DNA of 64,000 bases from Promicromonospora iranensis (GCF_028994805.1 NZ_JAJQQP010000013.1:62001-126000), one strand, 5' to 3'; shown: positions 8,150-16,958, numbered from the stretch's first letter. Translations and numbers: made by a program. Notes: generated from the letters alone by a model not told the origin.

Positions 8150-8995
8150 ATGACCTGCGTGGAGTGCGGGCGAGGTCTCGGCCCGGCCTCGGGCACTGGG
8201 CGACCGCGACGCTACTGCTCCCGGTCCTGCCAGTCGCGGGCGTACCGGCGTCGTCGGGACGGCGGCCGCCTCGCGGCGTCGGCGGCGCAGCCGTCTGTCG
8301 GCCGGGGCGGCGAGCCCGGCTCCGGCTCCGGCGACGCTCGCGCGGACCTGGTCCACGCAGCAGTCGGCCTGGCCGACGCCCACGGGCTCGACACGGTGAC
8401 GCTCCGTACCGTCGCCCAGCACGCGGGTATCGCGCTGCCGGAGGCACGCCGGGCGTTCGGCAGCCGCGACCGCCTCGTGGCAACGCTGGTCCAGCAGCTC
8501 CTGGCGCGCCGTCGCGGCACCGTGCCGGCGTCGGACGGCCCGGTCGAGACTCTCGCGCGGCTCGCCGCGGAGGAGTGGGCGACCTACCGGGAGCACCCGT
8601 GGCTCGTGTCCGTGCTCGCCAGCAGCCGGCCGCCGCTCGTCCCGGCCGTGCTCGACGCCGCGCGGGCGAGCACCGAGGCGTTCGGGCAGCTCGGGCTCGA
8701 CCCGCCGACGGCCCTCGCGCGGTACATCGCGCTGAGCGGGTACGTCCAGGGCATGGCCGTCATGCTCCTCGCGGAGCACGAGCAGGCGGGACGGTCCGGG
8801 ACGGCCTACCGGGCCTGGTGGGCCGAGGAAGCGAGGCGGCTCGACCGCACCGGCGCCCGCTGGCATCATCCATGGCTCGACGCCGCGAGCGGCGGCAGCC
8901 TCCCGGACACGTTCGACGCGGACGTCGACGCCTGGTTCCGCGACGGGCTGGCCCGGGTGCTCGCCGGGCTCACCCCGTCCGACGACGAGCCGTGA
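8150..8995 (+). CDS. TetR regulator with N-terminal Cys4 zinc-like motif
   Basis: A 281-residue regulator. Residues 1-40 form a small Cys4 motif (MTCVECGRGL, then RYCSRSCQSRAYRRRR; Cys3, Cys6, Cys23, Cys27), a likely zinc knuckle followed by a basic patch. The TetR DNA-binding domain follows at about 65-110 (LDTVTLRTVAQHAGIALPEA). The C-terminal ligand domain contains EEWATYREHPWLVSVLASSR, like the TetR_C domains of actinobacterial efflux regulators. The ribosome site GGGCGAGG precedes the ATG. It is divergent from a GNAT gene and convergent, five bases apart, with the MMPL exporter gene. Confidence 0.88.
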   Translation: MTCVECGRGLGPASGTGRPRRYCSRSCQSRAYRRRRDGGRLAASAAQPSVGRGGEPGSGSGDARADLVHAAVGLADAHGLDTVTLRTVAQHAGIALPEARRAFGSRDRLVATLVQQLLARRRGTVPASDGPVETLARLAAEEWATYREHPWLVSVLASSRPPLVPAVLDAARASTEAFGQLGLDPPTALARYIALSGYVQGMAVMLLAEHEQAGRSGTAYRAWWAEEARRLDRTGARWHHPWLDAASGGSLPDTFDADVDAWFRDGLARVLAGLTPSDDEP

Positions 8996-9000
8996 GCCGG

Positions 9001-11229
9001 CTACCGCGGACCGCGGGCCAGCCGGGAGGGCCACCAGACCGCCCGGCCGATGTCGTAGCTCAGGGCCGGGACGAGGAAGGACCGCACCGCGAAGGTGTCG
9101 AGCAGGACACCGAACGCGACGATGAAGGCGAGCTGCGCGAGGAACAGCACAGGGATGACCGCCAGCGCCGTGAACGTCGCGGCGAGCACCAGGCCTGCCG
9201 AGGTGATGATGCCGCCGGTCAGCCGCAGCCCGCGCAGCACGCCTTCCCGCGTGCCGTGCGCGAGCGACTCCTCCCGGACCCGGGTCATGAGGAAGATGTT
9301 GTAGTCGATCCCGAGCGCGACGAGGAAGACGAACCCGAACAGCGGCACCGCCGGGTCGGCCCCCGGGAAACCCAGCAGGTTGTTGAACACCAGGGCGGCC
9401 ACGCCCATGGCGGTCCCGAAGGACAGCACGGTGGTGAGGACGAGCAGCACGGGCGCGAGCACGGCGCGCAGCAGCAGCATGAGGATCAGCAGGATCACGA
9501 CGAGCACGATCGGGACGATCAGGGTCCGGTCGCGGATCGATGCGTCGTTGGTGTCCAGGTCGGTGGCGGACTCGCCGCCCACGAGCGCCTCGGGAACCGT
9601 GTCGGCGTAGGCGGTGCGCAGGTCGCGCACCGTCTGTTCGGCGGCGGCGGAGTCCGCGGCGTCGTCCAGCGTGCCCTGGAGGAGCACCGCACCGTCGGAG
9701 ACCACCGGCTCGGGCACGGGCGGTGCGGCAGCTTCGCCGGCTGCCTCGGCCGGCGGCCCGTCCTGCGCGCCCGGCCCGCCCGGCGGGCCGGCCTGGATGC
9801 CGTCGGCGGTCACCGGGGCCGTTCCGCTCGGGGTGTCCGCAGAGATGGCGACCTGGGCTATGCCGTCCTCCTGGAGCAGGACGTCGGCCGCCTGCTGCAG
9901 CTCGTCCTCGGGCGTGACGACGTAGACCGGGCTCCCGGAGCCCGCGGGGAAGTGCTCGGCGAGCCGCTCCTGCCCGGTCCGTGCCTCGGACGCGCCGAGG
10001 ACCAGCTCCGACTGCGGCACGCCGGAGGCCTGGAGCTGCGTGACGCCCACGCAGCCCAGTGCGAGGAGCGCCGCGGTCGTGACCCAGATGGTGCGTGGTC
10101 GCGTCCGGACGGCGCGCGAGACCCGCCCCCACAGGCCACGCTCCGCGCCGCCCGCGGTTCCCGCCTGGCCGGCGGCCGGGTCGTAGGCGGGACGCCGGGG
10201 CCAGAAGGCCGCGCGGCCGAGCATCAGCAGCAGAGCCGGGAGCAGGGTGAGCGCGGCGAGCATCGCGAAGACGATGCCGACGGCGGCGACCGGCCCCAGC
10301 GTGCTGTTGGAGCGCAGCTCGCTGAGCAGCAGGCAGAGCAGGCCGGCGATGACCGTGCCGCCCGACGCGAGGATCGGCTCGAACGACCCGCGCAGCGCCC
10401 GCCACGTCGCGGTCCACCGGTCGGGCGTGCGGACCAGCTCCTCACGGAAGCGGGCGACGTACAGGAGTGCGTAGTCGGTCGCCGCCCCGATGACAAGGAT
10501 GAACAGGATGCCCTGGGTCTGCCCGCTGAGGAGCAGCACGCCGGACCGGGCCAGGTGCCAGACCGTCAGCAGCGCGAGGCACAGCGCGAACATGCTCGTC
10601 GCGAGCACGGCCAGCGGGAGCAGCAGCGAACGGTAGACGACCACGAGGATGACCAGCACCGCCGCCAGGGCGACACCGAGCAGCAGCCCGTCGATCCCGG
10701 CGAACGCGGTCACCAGGTCGCTGGAGAAACCGGCGGGTCCCGTGACGTACAGGTCGACGCCGTCCGGCAGGCCGGCACGGAGCGTGTCCCGCAGCTCCGT
10801 GGTGGCTTCCCCCAGGTCGGCGGAGCCGGACAGCGGCACGAAGGCCTGCGCCGCGGCGCCGTCCTCGGCGGGGATCGGCGGCGACACCTCGCCGTCGACC
10901 ACGTCCAGCTCGCCGACCGCCGTCAGCGTCTCGCCGATCGTGGCGAGGTCGTCGTCGGTGAGCTCGCCGTCGTTGTCGCCCGAGCCTTCCGCGGCGACGA
11001 AGACGACGATCGCGGGTACCGCGTCACCCTCGGTGAAGCCGGAGAGCCGTTCCTGGACCTCGGTCGCCTCGGCGGTGGCGGGCAGGTAGGCCGTGCGGTC
11101 GTTGGAGGAGACCTCGTCGACGCGGCCGAAGTACGGGCCGCCGATCGCCGCACCGACGAGCCAGACCAGGATGAGCACGGCCGGCAACGTGACCCGGAGC
11201 CAGCGCGGCACGCGCGAACCGGCGGTCAC
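9001..11229 (-). CDS. MMPL-family (RND) transporter
   Basis: Proton-driven exporter of the MMPL/RND type, 742 residues, inner membrane. It shows the two-repeat layout: one membrane helix, a large extracytoplasmic domain (about residues 35-185), five helices, then the same again. The first repeat has GILFILVIGAATDYALLYVARFREE with the GxxxDY proton-relay motif; the second has PLFGFVFLVALGIDYNIFLMTRVRE. The extracytoplasmic loops contain a Pro/Gly/Ala-rich stretch around GGPGAQDGPPAEAAGEAA. The GTG start overlaps the stop of the upstream glycosylase gene (GTGA). A MarR regulator is divergent upstream, a common arrangement for drug or lipid efflux. Confidence 0.9.
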   Translation of the reverse strand: MTAGSRVPRWLRVTLPAVLILVWLVGAAIGGPYFGRVDEVSSNDRTAYLPATAEATEVQERLSGFTEGDAVPAIVVFVAAEGSGDNDGELTDDDLATIGETLTAVGELDVVDGEVSPPIPAEDGAAAQAFVPLSGSADLGEATTELRDTLRAGLPDGVDLYVTGPAGFSSDLVTAFAGIDGLLLGVALAAVLVILVVVYRSLLLPLAVLATSMFALCLALLTVWHLARSGVLLLSGQTQGILFILVIGAATDYALLYVARFREELVRTPDRWTATWRALRGSFEPILASGGTVIAGLLCLLLSELRSNSTLGPVAAVGIVFAMLAALTLLPALLLMLGRAAFWPRRPAYDPAAGQAGTAGGAERGLWGRVSRAVRTRPRTIWVTTAALLALGCVGVTQLQASGVPQSELVLGASEARTGQERLAEHFPAGSGSPVYVVTPEDELQQAADVLLQEDGIAQVAISADTPSGTAPVTADGIQAGPPGGPGAQDGPPAEAAGEAAAPPVPEPVVSDGAVLLQGTLDDAADSAAAEQTVRDLRTAYADTVPEALVGGESATDLDTNDASIRDRTLIVPIVLVVILLILMLLLRAVLAPVLLVLTTVLSFGTAMGVAALVFNNLLGFPGADPAVPLFGFVFLVALGIDYNIFLMTRVREESLAHGTREGVLRGLRLTGGIITSAGLVLAATFTALAVIPVLFLAQLAFIVAFGVLLDTFAVRSFLVPALSYDIGRAVWWPSRLARGPR

Positions 11230-11672
11230 GAGGCGCGCTCCCAGCTCGCCGCGGGGCCGGGGACGACCACGAACAGCGGGTGCGGGGACGGCGGCTCGGC
11301 CGAGACGACGTGGGCGCGGTGGGCAGGGGAGCGGACGGCGAGCTTGTGCAGGAGGTGCTGCCACTCGAGATCGAGCTGTCCGGCGGTCACGACGATCCGG
11401 GCGGCGCTCCGGGTGTGCTCGTCGAGAGGCTGCGAGATCCGCTGGGGGTCGAACGTGTAACCGCGCCGGGTCGCCTCGTCCCGGAGGCCGTGGAGGTAGG
11501 CAGAGATGGCGACGGCGGGCTGCGGGTGCTCCCGGAAGCGTTCGAGCTGCGGGTGCTGCGTGTACCCCTTGGTGCGACCCAGCAGCACGGCCTGCGCGAG
11601 CAGCGCCTCGCGCCAGCACGCGACGAGACCCTGCCGGTCGAGCATGGCCGGATCCAACGACCAGAGCCGCAT
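11226..11672 (-). CDS. Pyrimidine-dimer DNA glycosylase / endonuclease V-like
   Basis: A 148-residue protein beginning MRLWSLDPAMLDRQGLVACW and continuing REALLAQAVLLGRTKGY, HPQLERFREHPQPAVAIS and RGYTFDPQRI, all characteristic of the Pyr_excise family related to T4 endonuclease V. The expected role is excision of UV-induced pyrimidine dimers in the cytoplasm. Its stop codon overlaps the GTG start of the MMPL exporter (GTGA), so the two are co-translated. It is divergent from a MarR gene, whose operator probably controls both. Coupling of a UV-repair enzyme to an exporter has no obvious biochemical logic. Confidence 0.75.
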   Translation of the reverse strand: MRLWSLDPAMLDRQGLVACWREALLAQAVLLGRTKGYTQHPQLERFREHPQPAVAISAYLHGLRDEATRRGYTFDPQRISQPLDEHTRSAARIVVTAGQLDLEWQHLLHKLAVRSPAHRAHVVSAEPPSPHPLFVVVPGPAASWERAS

Positions 11673-11734
11673 GCGCCCGCACCTCCTTCGATGTCGGCCG
11701 GATCGGTTTCCGGCCGTGTGGGTGCCAATTTAGC

Positions 11735-11745
11735 TAGCCAGGCTA
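11735..11745. promoter_or_regulatory. Candidate MarR operator in divergent promoter
   Basis: The palindrome TAGCC-A-GGCTA, preceded by an overlapping TAGCTAGC, lies in an AT-richer patch between the glycosylase-MMPL operon and the MarR gene. TAGC-type palindromes are common for MarR dimers. Confidence 0.45.
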
Positions 11746-11790
11746 CATTCAAGCAAATGAAGCAATAAGTCGAAGGGGTAGCATCCCATC

Positions 11791-12354
11791 GTGGATCCCG
11801 ATACCCGCCCGGACGCCGAGCCGTCGATGATGGATCCGCGCGTGATGGATCCGCACCAGGAGATCGTGCGGCGCGCGGGCATGGACGACGCCGACGTCGA
11901 CCAGGTCGTGGGCGTCCTGGAGGCGCTGCGCCGCTGGCGCGAGACAGAGCGGCGGATGAGCGAGGCCTCGCGGCGCTACATGAAGCTCGGCGACACCGAC
12001 ATGCGCGCGCTGCGCTTCGTCATCGCCATGCAGAACCACGGCCGCGTGGTGACGCCGGGCGCGATCGCCGAGCACCTGGGCATCACGACGGCGTCGACCA
12101 CGAAGCTGATCGACCGGCTGGCGGCGGGTAACCACGTGCGTCGGTTCCCGCACCCCTCCGACCGGCGCAGCCTCGCGATCGAGGTCACCGAGGAGACGCG
12201 CCGTGCCGCGCGCGAGTCCGTCGGGCGCAGCCACGCCCGCCGGTTCGACGCCGCGGCGCGGCTCTCCGCCGAGGAGCGTGAGATCGTCACGCGCTTCCTC
12301 GACGACCTGGCGGGTACGGACCACGACACGGACCACGACACGGACCACGGTTGA
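11791..12354 (+). CDS. MarR-family transcriptional regulator
   Basis: A 187-residue winged-helix regulator. The core is MRALRFVIAMQNHGRVVTPG, AIAEHLGITTASTTKLIDRL (recognition helix) and HPSDRRSLAIEVTEE with the DxRxxxL wing typical of MarR. The GTG start at 11791 gives MDPDTRPDAEP; in-frame ATGs shortly after could also serve. The C-terminus is a small Asp/His/Thr repeat (DHDTDHDTDHG). It is divergent from the glycosylase-MMPL operon, which it likely represses, and convergent with the secreted hydrolase gene across a strong hairpin. Confidence 0.88.
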   Translation: MDPDTRPDAEPSMMDPRVMDPHQEIVRRAGMDDADVDQVVGVLEALRRWRETERRMSEASRRYMKLGDTDMRALRFVIAMQNHGRVVTPGAIAEHLGITTASTTKLIDRLAAGNHVRRFPHPSDRRSLAIEVTEETRRAARESVGRSHARRFDAAARLSAEEREIVTRFLDDLAGTDHDTDHDTDHG

Positions 12355-12361
12355 GCGTGCC

Positions 12362-12419
12362 GCCGGCCCAGTGATGGGGCCCAGGAACGACGAGTTTCTG
12401 GGCCCATCACTGGGCCGGC
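12362..12419. terminator. Large bidirectional hairpin between convergent genes
   Basis: Near-perfect inverted repeat: the arm GCCGGCCCAGTGATGGG is followed by a one-base bulge and CCCAG, then a short loop and the matching arm. It lies between the convergent MarR and hydrolase genes and would fold on either transcript. There is no clear U-tract, as is usual for high-GC actinobacteria. Confidence 0.7.
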
Positions 12420-12463
12420 CGGACCGGATCGCCGGGTGACCGCGCGGAGGCGGGAGCTCTCGG

Positions 12464-14209
12464 TCAGGACAGCGTGATGCTGTCCAGCTCCGCGTAGCCC
12501 GTGCCCCCCGGGAAGTTGGGGGAGCCCTTCGCCAGCCGGATCATGTTGTAGCCGGCGCGCAGCGAGACCGTCACGGTGGTCGTCCCGAACTGGCCCCAGC
12601 CCGCCGTCGGTGGGTAGGACACGGTGGAGAAGGCGCCGCCGTTGTAGGCCAGCCCGTGGGTCGACGTCGCCCCGGTGCCGTTCGCGTACCGCACCGCCAT
12701 CGTGTAGGTGCGGGCCGTCGGGACGTTGACCGTGAAGTCCACGAAGCTCTGCGAGCGCATGTCGGCGGTGCCGTCGATGCCGCCGACGTAGGAACCGTTC
12801 GACGCGCCGGACGACGCCCGGGTCTGGGCGTTCACGACGTTCGCGTTCTCCGCCTCGTAGACCTGCTGCCAGGCCGACGTCGGGCCGCCGGCCGGGGTGA
12901 CGACCACCTGGTAGGCGCCCTCCGCCGTCATCCCGTTGACCGGGACGGTGACCGTGCCGTTCGAGACCGGCATGGTCGACGTCGACAGCACGGTCGGTGC
13001 CGCCACGTGGGTGTGCCGCCCGCTGCCGGGGACCGCGTTCACGGTCACCCGGACGGACGAGCCGAACGAGCCCAGGCCGTTGACCCGCACGCTGTTGTTG
13101 CCGCTGTCCCCGCCGAGCACCACGTTGACGATCTTGCGGCTCGAGTCGTACGCCGCGACGCCGTCGAGCCAGCTCTGCGGCGTGGTCCGCACGACGTTGC
13201 CCGCTTGTGTGCCGTACCAGCGGTAGGCCCAGTACGAGGCGGTGGGCTGGCCCTGGAGCGTGAACAGGCCGTCGAACGTGCCGGCCTCGTACCAGTACGC
13301 GCGGTGCGCCTCGCGGGCACCGTGCCGCTCCAGCACCGAGATCCAGTGCACGGCGACGCTCGGGATGTCCATCTGGCTCAGTGAGTTGTACTCGTTGATG
13401 GCGATCTCGCGCGGGCTGATGCCGAGCGAGCGCTCGATGGCCCGGTAGTCGGCGACGTGGTCGTCGAAGTTGTCCCAGTCCATGTCGGTGAGCTCGTGCC
13501 AGACGATGACGTCGGGCAGGGTGTTCGTGTCGCGCGCGTTCCGCAGGAACGACACCATCCGGTCGTGGCTGTAGTACGAGTCGCTGGGGCCGACGATCGG
13601 CGTCACGGGGTCGAGCGACCGGATCAGGCGGTGCGTGCGGGTCCAGCCGGCGTTGAACGACCCGGCGGCGGCGGTGTCCCAGGTCCAGTCGGGCTCGTTC
13701 CACAGCTCCCAGCCGCGGATGTTCGTCGTCGACGTGGCCGCGAGGCGGTCCTGGACCATCGTGCGGACCTTCTGCTCCCAGTCGGCCCAGCCCTGCCACC
13801 GGTAGGGGAACGTCGGGTAGATGTCCGGCATGCGGATGAGCTGCTGCGCTCCGGCGCGCGTGATGTTGTCCGCGACGCCGAGGGCGTCGCAGCACGGCTC
13901 GGTGGCGCCGTTGCCGAGGTGGGTGGTGCCCGGCGGGGGCTGGGTGAACCCGTGAGGGCTCAGGGGCAGGAGCTGGTCGGTGGTGGGCTTCGTGTTCGAC
14001 CCGACGCCGTACAGGCCGCCCGACCCGACGTGGGTCACCGGCCGGACCACGGAGCCGACGTCGACCGTGAGGGTGTTGCCCGCGGCCTGCGCCGGGCCGG
14101 CGGGGGAGACCAGCGAGGCGCCCACGATCAGGGCGAGAACGCTGAGGCGGGACAGGGCCCGTTGCGCGGGGGCGCGGCGGGGCAGCACACGTTTCAGGGC
14201 GAGCTTCAT
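12464..14209 (-). CDS. Secreted clan GH-A-like glycoside hydrolase with C-terminal CBM35-like domain
   Basis: A 581-residue exported enzyme. The signal peptide has a basic start (MKLALKRVLPRRAPAQR), a hydrophobic core and a PAQA-A cleavage site near residue 42. The TIM-barrel-like region (about 50-400) contains IRGWELWNEPDW with Glu172 after Asn, as for a GH-A acid/base, and REIAINEYNSLSQ with Glu273 as candidate nucleophile, plus VIVWHELTDM. Residues about 450-581 (YEAENANVVNAQ ... YAELDSITLS) form a CBM6/35-type carbohydrate module. A paralogous catalytic domain occurs in the 1331-residue protein at 23563. It is divergent from lacI, with operators between. The family number and substrate cannot be given from sequence alone. 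Confidence 0.78.
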   Translation of the reverse strand: MKLALKRVLPRRAPAQRALSRLSVLALIVGASLVSPAGPAQAAGNTLTVDVGSVVRPVTHVGSGGLYGVGSNTKPTTDQLLPLSPHGFTQPPPGTTHLGNGATEPCCDALGVADNITRAGAQQLIRMPDIYPTFPYRWQGWADWEQKVRTMVQDRLAATSTTNIRGWELWNEPDWTWDTAAAGSFNAGWTRTHRLIRSLDPVTPIVGPSDSYYSHDRMVSFLRNARDTNTLPDVIVWHELTDMDWDNFDDHVADYRAIERSLGISPREIAINEYNSLSQMDIPSVAVHWISVLERHGAREAHRAYWYEAGTFDGLFTLQGQPTASYWAYRWYGTQAGNVVRTTPQSWLDGVAAYDSSRKIVNVVLGGDSGNNSVRVNGLGSFGSSVRVTVNAVPGSGRHTHVAAPTVLSTSTMPVSNGTVTVPVNGMTAEGAYQVVVTPAGGPTSAWQQVYEAENANVVNAQTRASSGASNGSYVGGIDGTADMRSQSFVDFTVNVPTARTYTMAVRYANGTGATSTHGLAYNGGAFSTVSYPPTAGWGQFGTTTVTVSLRAGYNMIRLAKGSPNFPGGTGYAELDSITLS

Positions 14210-14279
14210 GGCATCTCCTCATTGAGACTGCGGGTCGGTCGTGGGTCGGGACTGCGGGTGACTTCTGCGACGGAAGCTG

Positions 14280-14291
14280 CGAACCGGTTCG
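14280..14291. promoter_or_regulatory. LacI operator copy 1 (hydrolase side)
   Basis: Perfect palindrome CGAACCGGTTCG, 71 bp upstream of the leftward hydrolase gene. It is identical to two other copies at 14388 and 23169, all before units of the same sugar locus. Confidence 0.75.
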
Positions 14292-14387
14292 ACGTTCCCG
14301 CCTGCCAAGACGTTAGTTTCGAACGCCGTGCGCCGCAAGAGTCCAAAAAGTTCGATCTTGCGGACCCGGGAAGGGTGTGGTTAGAGT

Positions 14388-14399
14388 CGAACCGGTTCG
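14388..14399. promoter_or_regulatory. LacI operator copy 2 (lacI side)
   Basis: Second perfect CGAACCGGTTCG, about 60 bp upstream of the lacI start and close behind TTAGAG, a possible promoter element. It suggests autoregulation and control of the downstream transporter operon. Confidence 0.75.
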
Positions 14400-14460
14400 C
14401 AACAGAAGCGAGCCGGCACGAGCAATGACGCACACACGAGCAGCAACGCAAGGAGGCGAA

Positions 14461-15483
14461 GTGGCCACCATCGGGGATGTCGCCCAGGCGGCAGGGGTGT
14501 CGCGCAGCACGGCGTCGTACGCGCTGTCGGGCAAGCGAGCGATTTCGGCGGACGTGCGCCGCCGTGTCGAGGACGCCGTCCGGCAGCTCGGCTACACGCC
14601 GAACGCCGGGGCGCGGGCGCTGGCCACCTCGCAGACGATGGTGATCGGGCTGCTCGCCCAGTTCCTCGAGGACGAGTTCGCCCCGGCGATGCTCCAGTAC
14701 ATGCTGGGTGTCTCGAACACGGCACGCGAGCTCGGCTACGACATCCTCCTGGTGTCCGACGCCGACGGCACGCGCGCCCTGCGCCGCATCACCGACTCAC
14801 GGATGGTCGACGGGGTCGTGCTGCTCAACGTCGCCGAGCGCGACGAGCGCCTGCCGATCCTGCGTTCCGCGGCCCAGCCGGGCGCGCTGGTCGGGCTGCC
14901 CGCCGACTGCACCGGCGTCGACGTCTTCGACCTCGACTTCGAGGAGGCGGGCCGCCTCATGGTGGACCACCTGCACCGCCTCGGGCACCGCGAGATGGCC
15001 CTGGTGTCGCAGCCGGAGCACGTGATCGAGCGGGGTGGCGCCTACGTGTGGCGCCTGCAGAACGCGGCCCTCGAAGCGGCCAGGGCGCGCGGCATCACGC
15101 TGCACACCGTGTCCGCGTCGTCGCACCAGCCCGACGTCGGCCAGGACCTGAGCGCCCTGCTCGACACGTACCCCGATGTCACCGGGCTGCTGATCAACAA
15201 CGAGGCGGCGGCGGCAGCCCTGCCGACCGTCCTGCACCAGCGCGGGCTGACCGCGCCCAGCGACCTGTCGGTCGTGGGCCGGTACTCGGACGAGTTCGCC
15301 CGTACCTTCTCGCTGCCCTACTCCTCGATCGAGAGCGCACCCGACCGGCTCGGCCGCATGGCCGTGCGCCAGCTCGTGCGTCGCATCGAGGGCGACGTGG
15401 CGGCCGACGAGCCGCACGTCGTGCGGTTCGTGACGCCGGAGCTGGTCGACCGCGGCAGCACCGGCGTGCCGCGGCCGGCCTGA
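14461..15483 (+). CDS. LacI-family transcriptional regulator of the glycan locus
   Basis: A 340-residue repressor. The LacI helix-turn-helix and hinge are clear: ATIGDVAQAAGVSRSTASYA followed by LSGKRAISADVRRRVEDAV and LGYTPNAGARALATSQT. The periplasmic-binding-protein-like sensor domain fills the rest, ending with the usual PYSSIESAP and VRFVTPELV strands. The GTG at 14461 is preferred because AGGAGG sits six bases upstream and the HTH starts directly; an earlier in-frame GTG at 14377 would overlap the operator. It is divergent from a secreted hydrolase and upstream of the CUT1 genes. It is expected to bind the CGAACCGGTTCG palindromes and release on an imported sugar. Confidence 0.92.
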   Translation: MATIGDVAQAAGVSRSTASYALSGKRAISADVRRRVEDAVRQLGYTPNAGARALATSQTMVIGLLAQFLEDEFAPAMLQYMLGVSNTARELGYDILLVSDADGTRALRRITDSRMVDGVVLLNVAERDERLPILRSAAQPGALVGLPADCTGVDVFDLDFEEAGRLMVDHLHRLGHREMALVSQPEHVIERGGAYVWRLQNAALEAARARGITLHTVSASSHQPDVGQDLSALLDTYPDVTGLLINNEAAAAALPTVLHQRGLTAPSDLSVVGRYSDEFARTFSLPYSSIESAPDRLGRMAVRQLVRRIEGDVAADEPHVVRFVTPELVDRGSTGVPRPA

Positions 15484-15595
15484 CCGCTCCGCACCACGGG
15501 CCAGCCCTCAGCTACCCCCAGCTACCCCCCCCAGCAAGCAAGCACCCCCCAGCCGGACGACGGCGTCGTCGACCGGACCCGTTCAAGGAGGAACC

Positions 15596-16861
15596 ATGTA
15601 CCACACCCGGCGCAAGCCCACCACCCTCGCAGCGGTCGGCGCGCTCACCCTGGTCGGCGTGCTCAGCGCCTGCTCATCCGGCGGTGCCGCCGCGGGCGGC
15701 GAGACCGCGGGCGGCGGCGACGCCACCTACACCTGGTGGGACCCCTACCCCCAGCACGACGACTCGTCGGACTGGACGGGCCGCGTCCAGGCCTGCGGCG
15801 AGGAGGCCGGCGTCACCATCGAGCGCACCGCGTACGACACGACGGCGCTGACCAACCAGGCGCTGCTCGCGGCGCAGGAGGGCACGTCCCCCGACGTCAT
15901 CCTGCTCGACAACCCGGCGGTGTCCACGCTCGCGGACACCGGCATGCTCACCACCGTCGAGGAGTTCGGCCTGGACACCTCGGCGATCGACGAGAACCTG
16001 CTGGCGGCGGGCGTCGTCGACGGGGAGACGTACGGCATCCCGATCGGCGCCAACACGCTGTCGCTCTACTACAACGCGGAGGTCCTGGAGGCCGCGGGCG
16101 TGGACCCGGCCTCGATCACCGACTGGGAGTCGCTCACCGCCGCCCTGAAGACGGTCACGGACAACGGCGACAAGGGCATCACCTTCGCCGGTATCGGCAC
16201 CGAGGAGGGCTCGTTCCAGTTCCTGCCGTGGTTCTGGGGCGCGGGCGCCGACCTGCGTGACCTCGACTCGCCGGAGGCCGTCGCCGCGCTCGAGCTGTGG
16301 ACGGGCTGGCTGGAGGAGGGCTACGCGCCCAACTCGGTGATCAACAACTCGCAGAACACGGTCTGGGAGGAGTTCCTCACCGGGGACTTCGGCTTCGCCG
16401 TGAACGGCACCTGGCAGGTCGACAGCGCCGCCGGGGCCGACTTCGAGGCCGGCACCGTCCAGCTGCCCGGTCGCGACGGCGGCGTCGCGCCGGCACCGAC
16501 GGGCGGCGAGTTCATCATGGCGCCCGTCCAGGAGGTCACCGAGCGCTACGACGTCACCCGGCAGATCGTCGAGTGCATGACGACGCCGGAGGGCTTCGTC
16601 GAGACGGCGAACACGTTCGCCTACTACGTGCCGCCGACGGCGGACGGCCAGGCCGCGCTCGTCGAGGAGAAGCCGGAGCTCGAGCCCTGGGTCGAGGCCG
16701 TGCGCAACGCCAAGGGCCGCACGAGCGACGACCTCGGAGCCGACTACCCGGTGATCTCCGAGGCCCTGTGGACGGCAGTCCAGAACGCCCTCTCGGGCGC
16801 GGCCACGCCGGAAGAGGCTCTCACCACGGCCCAGACGGAAGCAGAAACGGCCACCAGCTAA
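15596..16861 (+). CDS. CUT1 sugar ABC transporter substrate-binding lipoprotein
   Basis: A 421-residue extracytoplasmic solute-binding protein of the MalE/UgpB type. The lipoprotein signal is MYHTRRKPTTLAAVGALTLV followed by lipobox LSAC at about residue 25. Then DATYTWWDPYP, the hinge-region GIPIGANTLSLYYN and FAVNGTWQVDSA are typical of the family. The ribosome site AAGGAGGAACC precedes the ATG. A strong inverted repeat separates it from the permeases, which should allow more binding protein than membrane components. No ATPase is encoded, so a shared MsiK-like ATPase elsewhere is inferred. Confidence 0.9.
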   Translation: MYHTRRKPTTLAAVGALTLVGVLSACSSGGAAAGGETAGGGDATYTWWDPYPQHDDSSDWTGRVQACGEEAGVTIERTAYDTTALTNQALLAAQEGTSPDVILLDNPAVSTLADTGMLTTVEEFGLDTSAIDENLLAAGVVDGETYGIPIGANTLSLYYNAEVLEAAGVDPASITDWESLTAALKTVTDNGDKGITFAGIGTEEGSFQFLPWFWGAGADLRDLDSPEAVAALELWTGWLEEGYAPNSVINNSQNTVWEEFLTGDFGFAVNGTWQVDSAAGADFEAGTVQLPGRDGGVAPAPTGGEFIMAPVQEVTERYDVTRQIVECMTTPEGFVETANTFAYYVPPTADGQAALVEEKPELEPWVEAVRNAKGRTSDDLGADYPVISEALWTAVQNALSGAATPEEALTTAQTEAETATS

Positions 16862-16872
16862 CCCACCCGCCG

Positions 16873-16933
16873 TCGTTGAGTGCTGGGTATTTGCGCCGTG
16901 AACACCTCTCGAACCGCAAATACCCAGCACTCA
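16873..16933. repeat. Dispersed inverted repeat, family A copy 1 (SBP-permease junction)
   Basis: Perfect 19-bp arms at 16877-16895 and 16915-16933 (TGAGTGCTGGGTATTTGCG and its complement) around a 19-nt loop. The 25 bases at 16873-16897 recur without mismatch at 55964-55988. It lies between the binding-protein and permease genes, where a hairpin could stabilise the upstream message or attenuate downstream transcription. Confidence 0.85.
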
Positions 16934-16958
16934 GCTTGAAAGACTTAAGGACGCTCTG

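Noticed and set aside
8164-11460. Very long rightward open frame over 1000 codons
   Set aside because: It lies opposite and out of frame with clear TetR and MMPL genes and has the Arg/Gly/Ala-rich composition of a GC-driven antisense frame.
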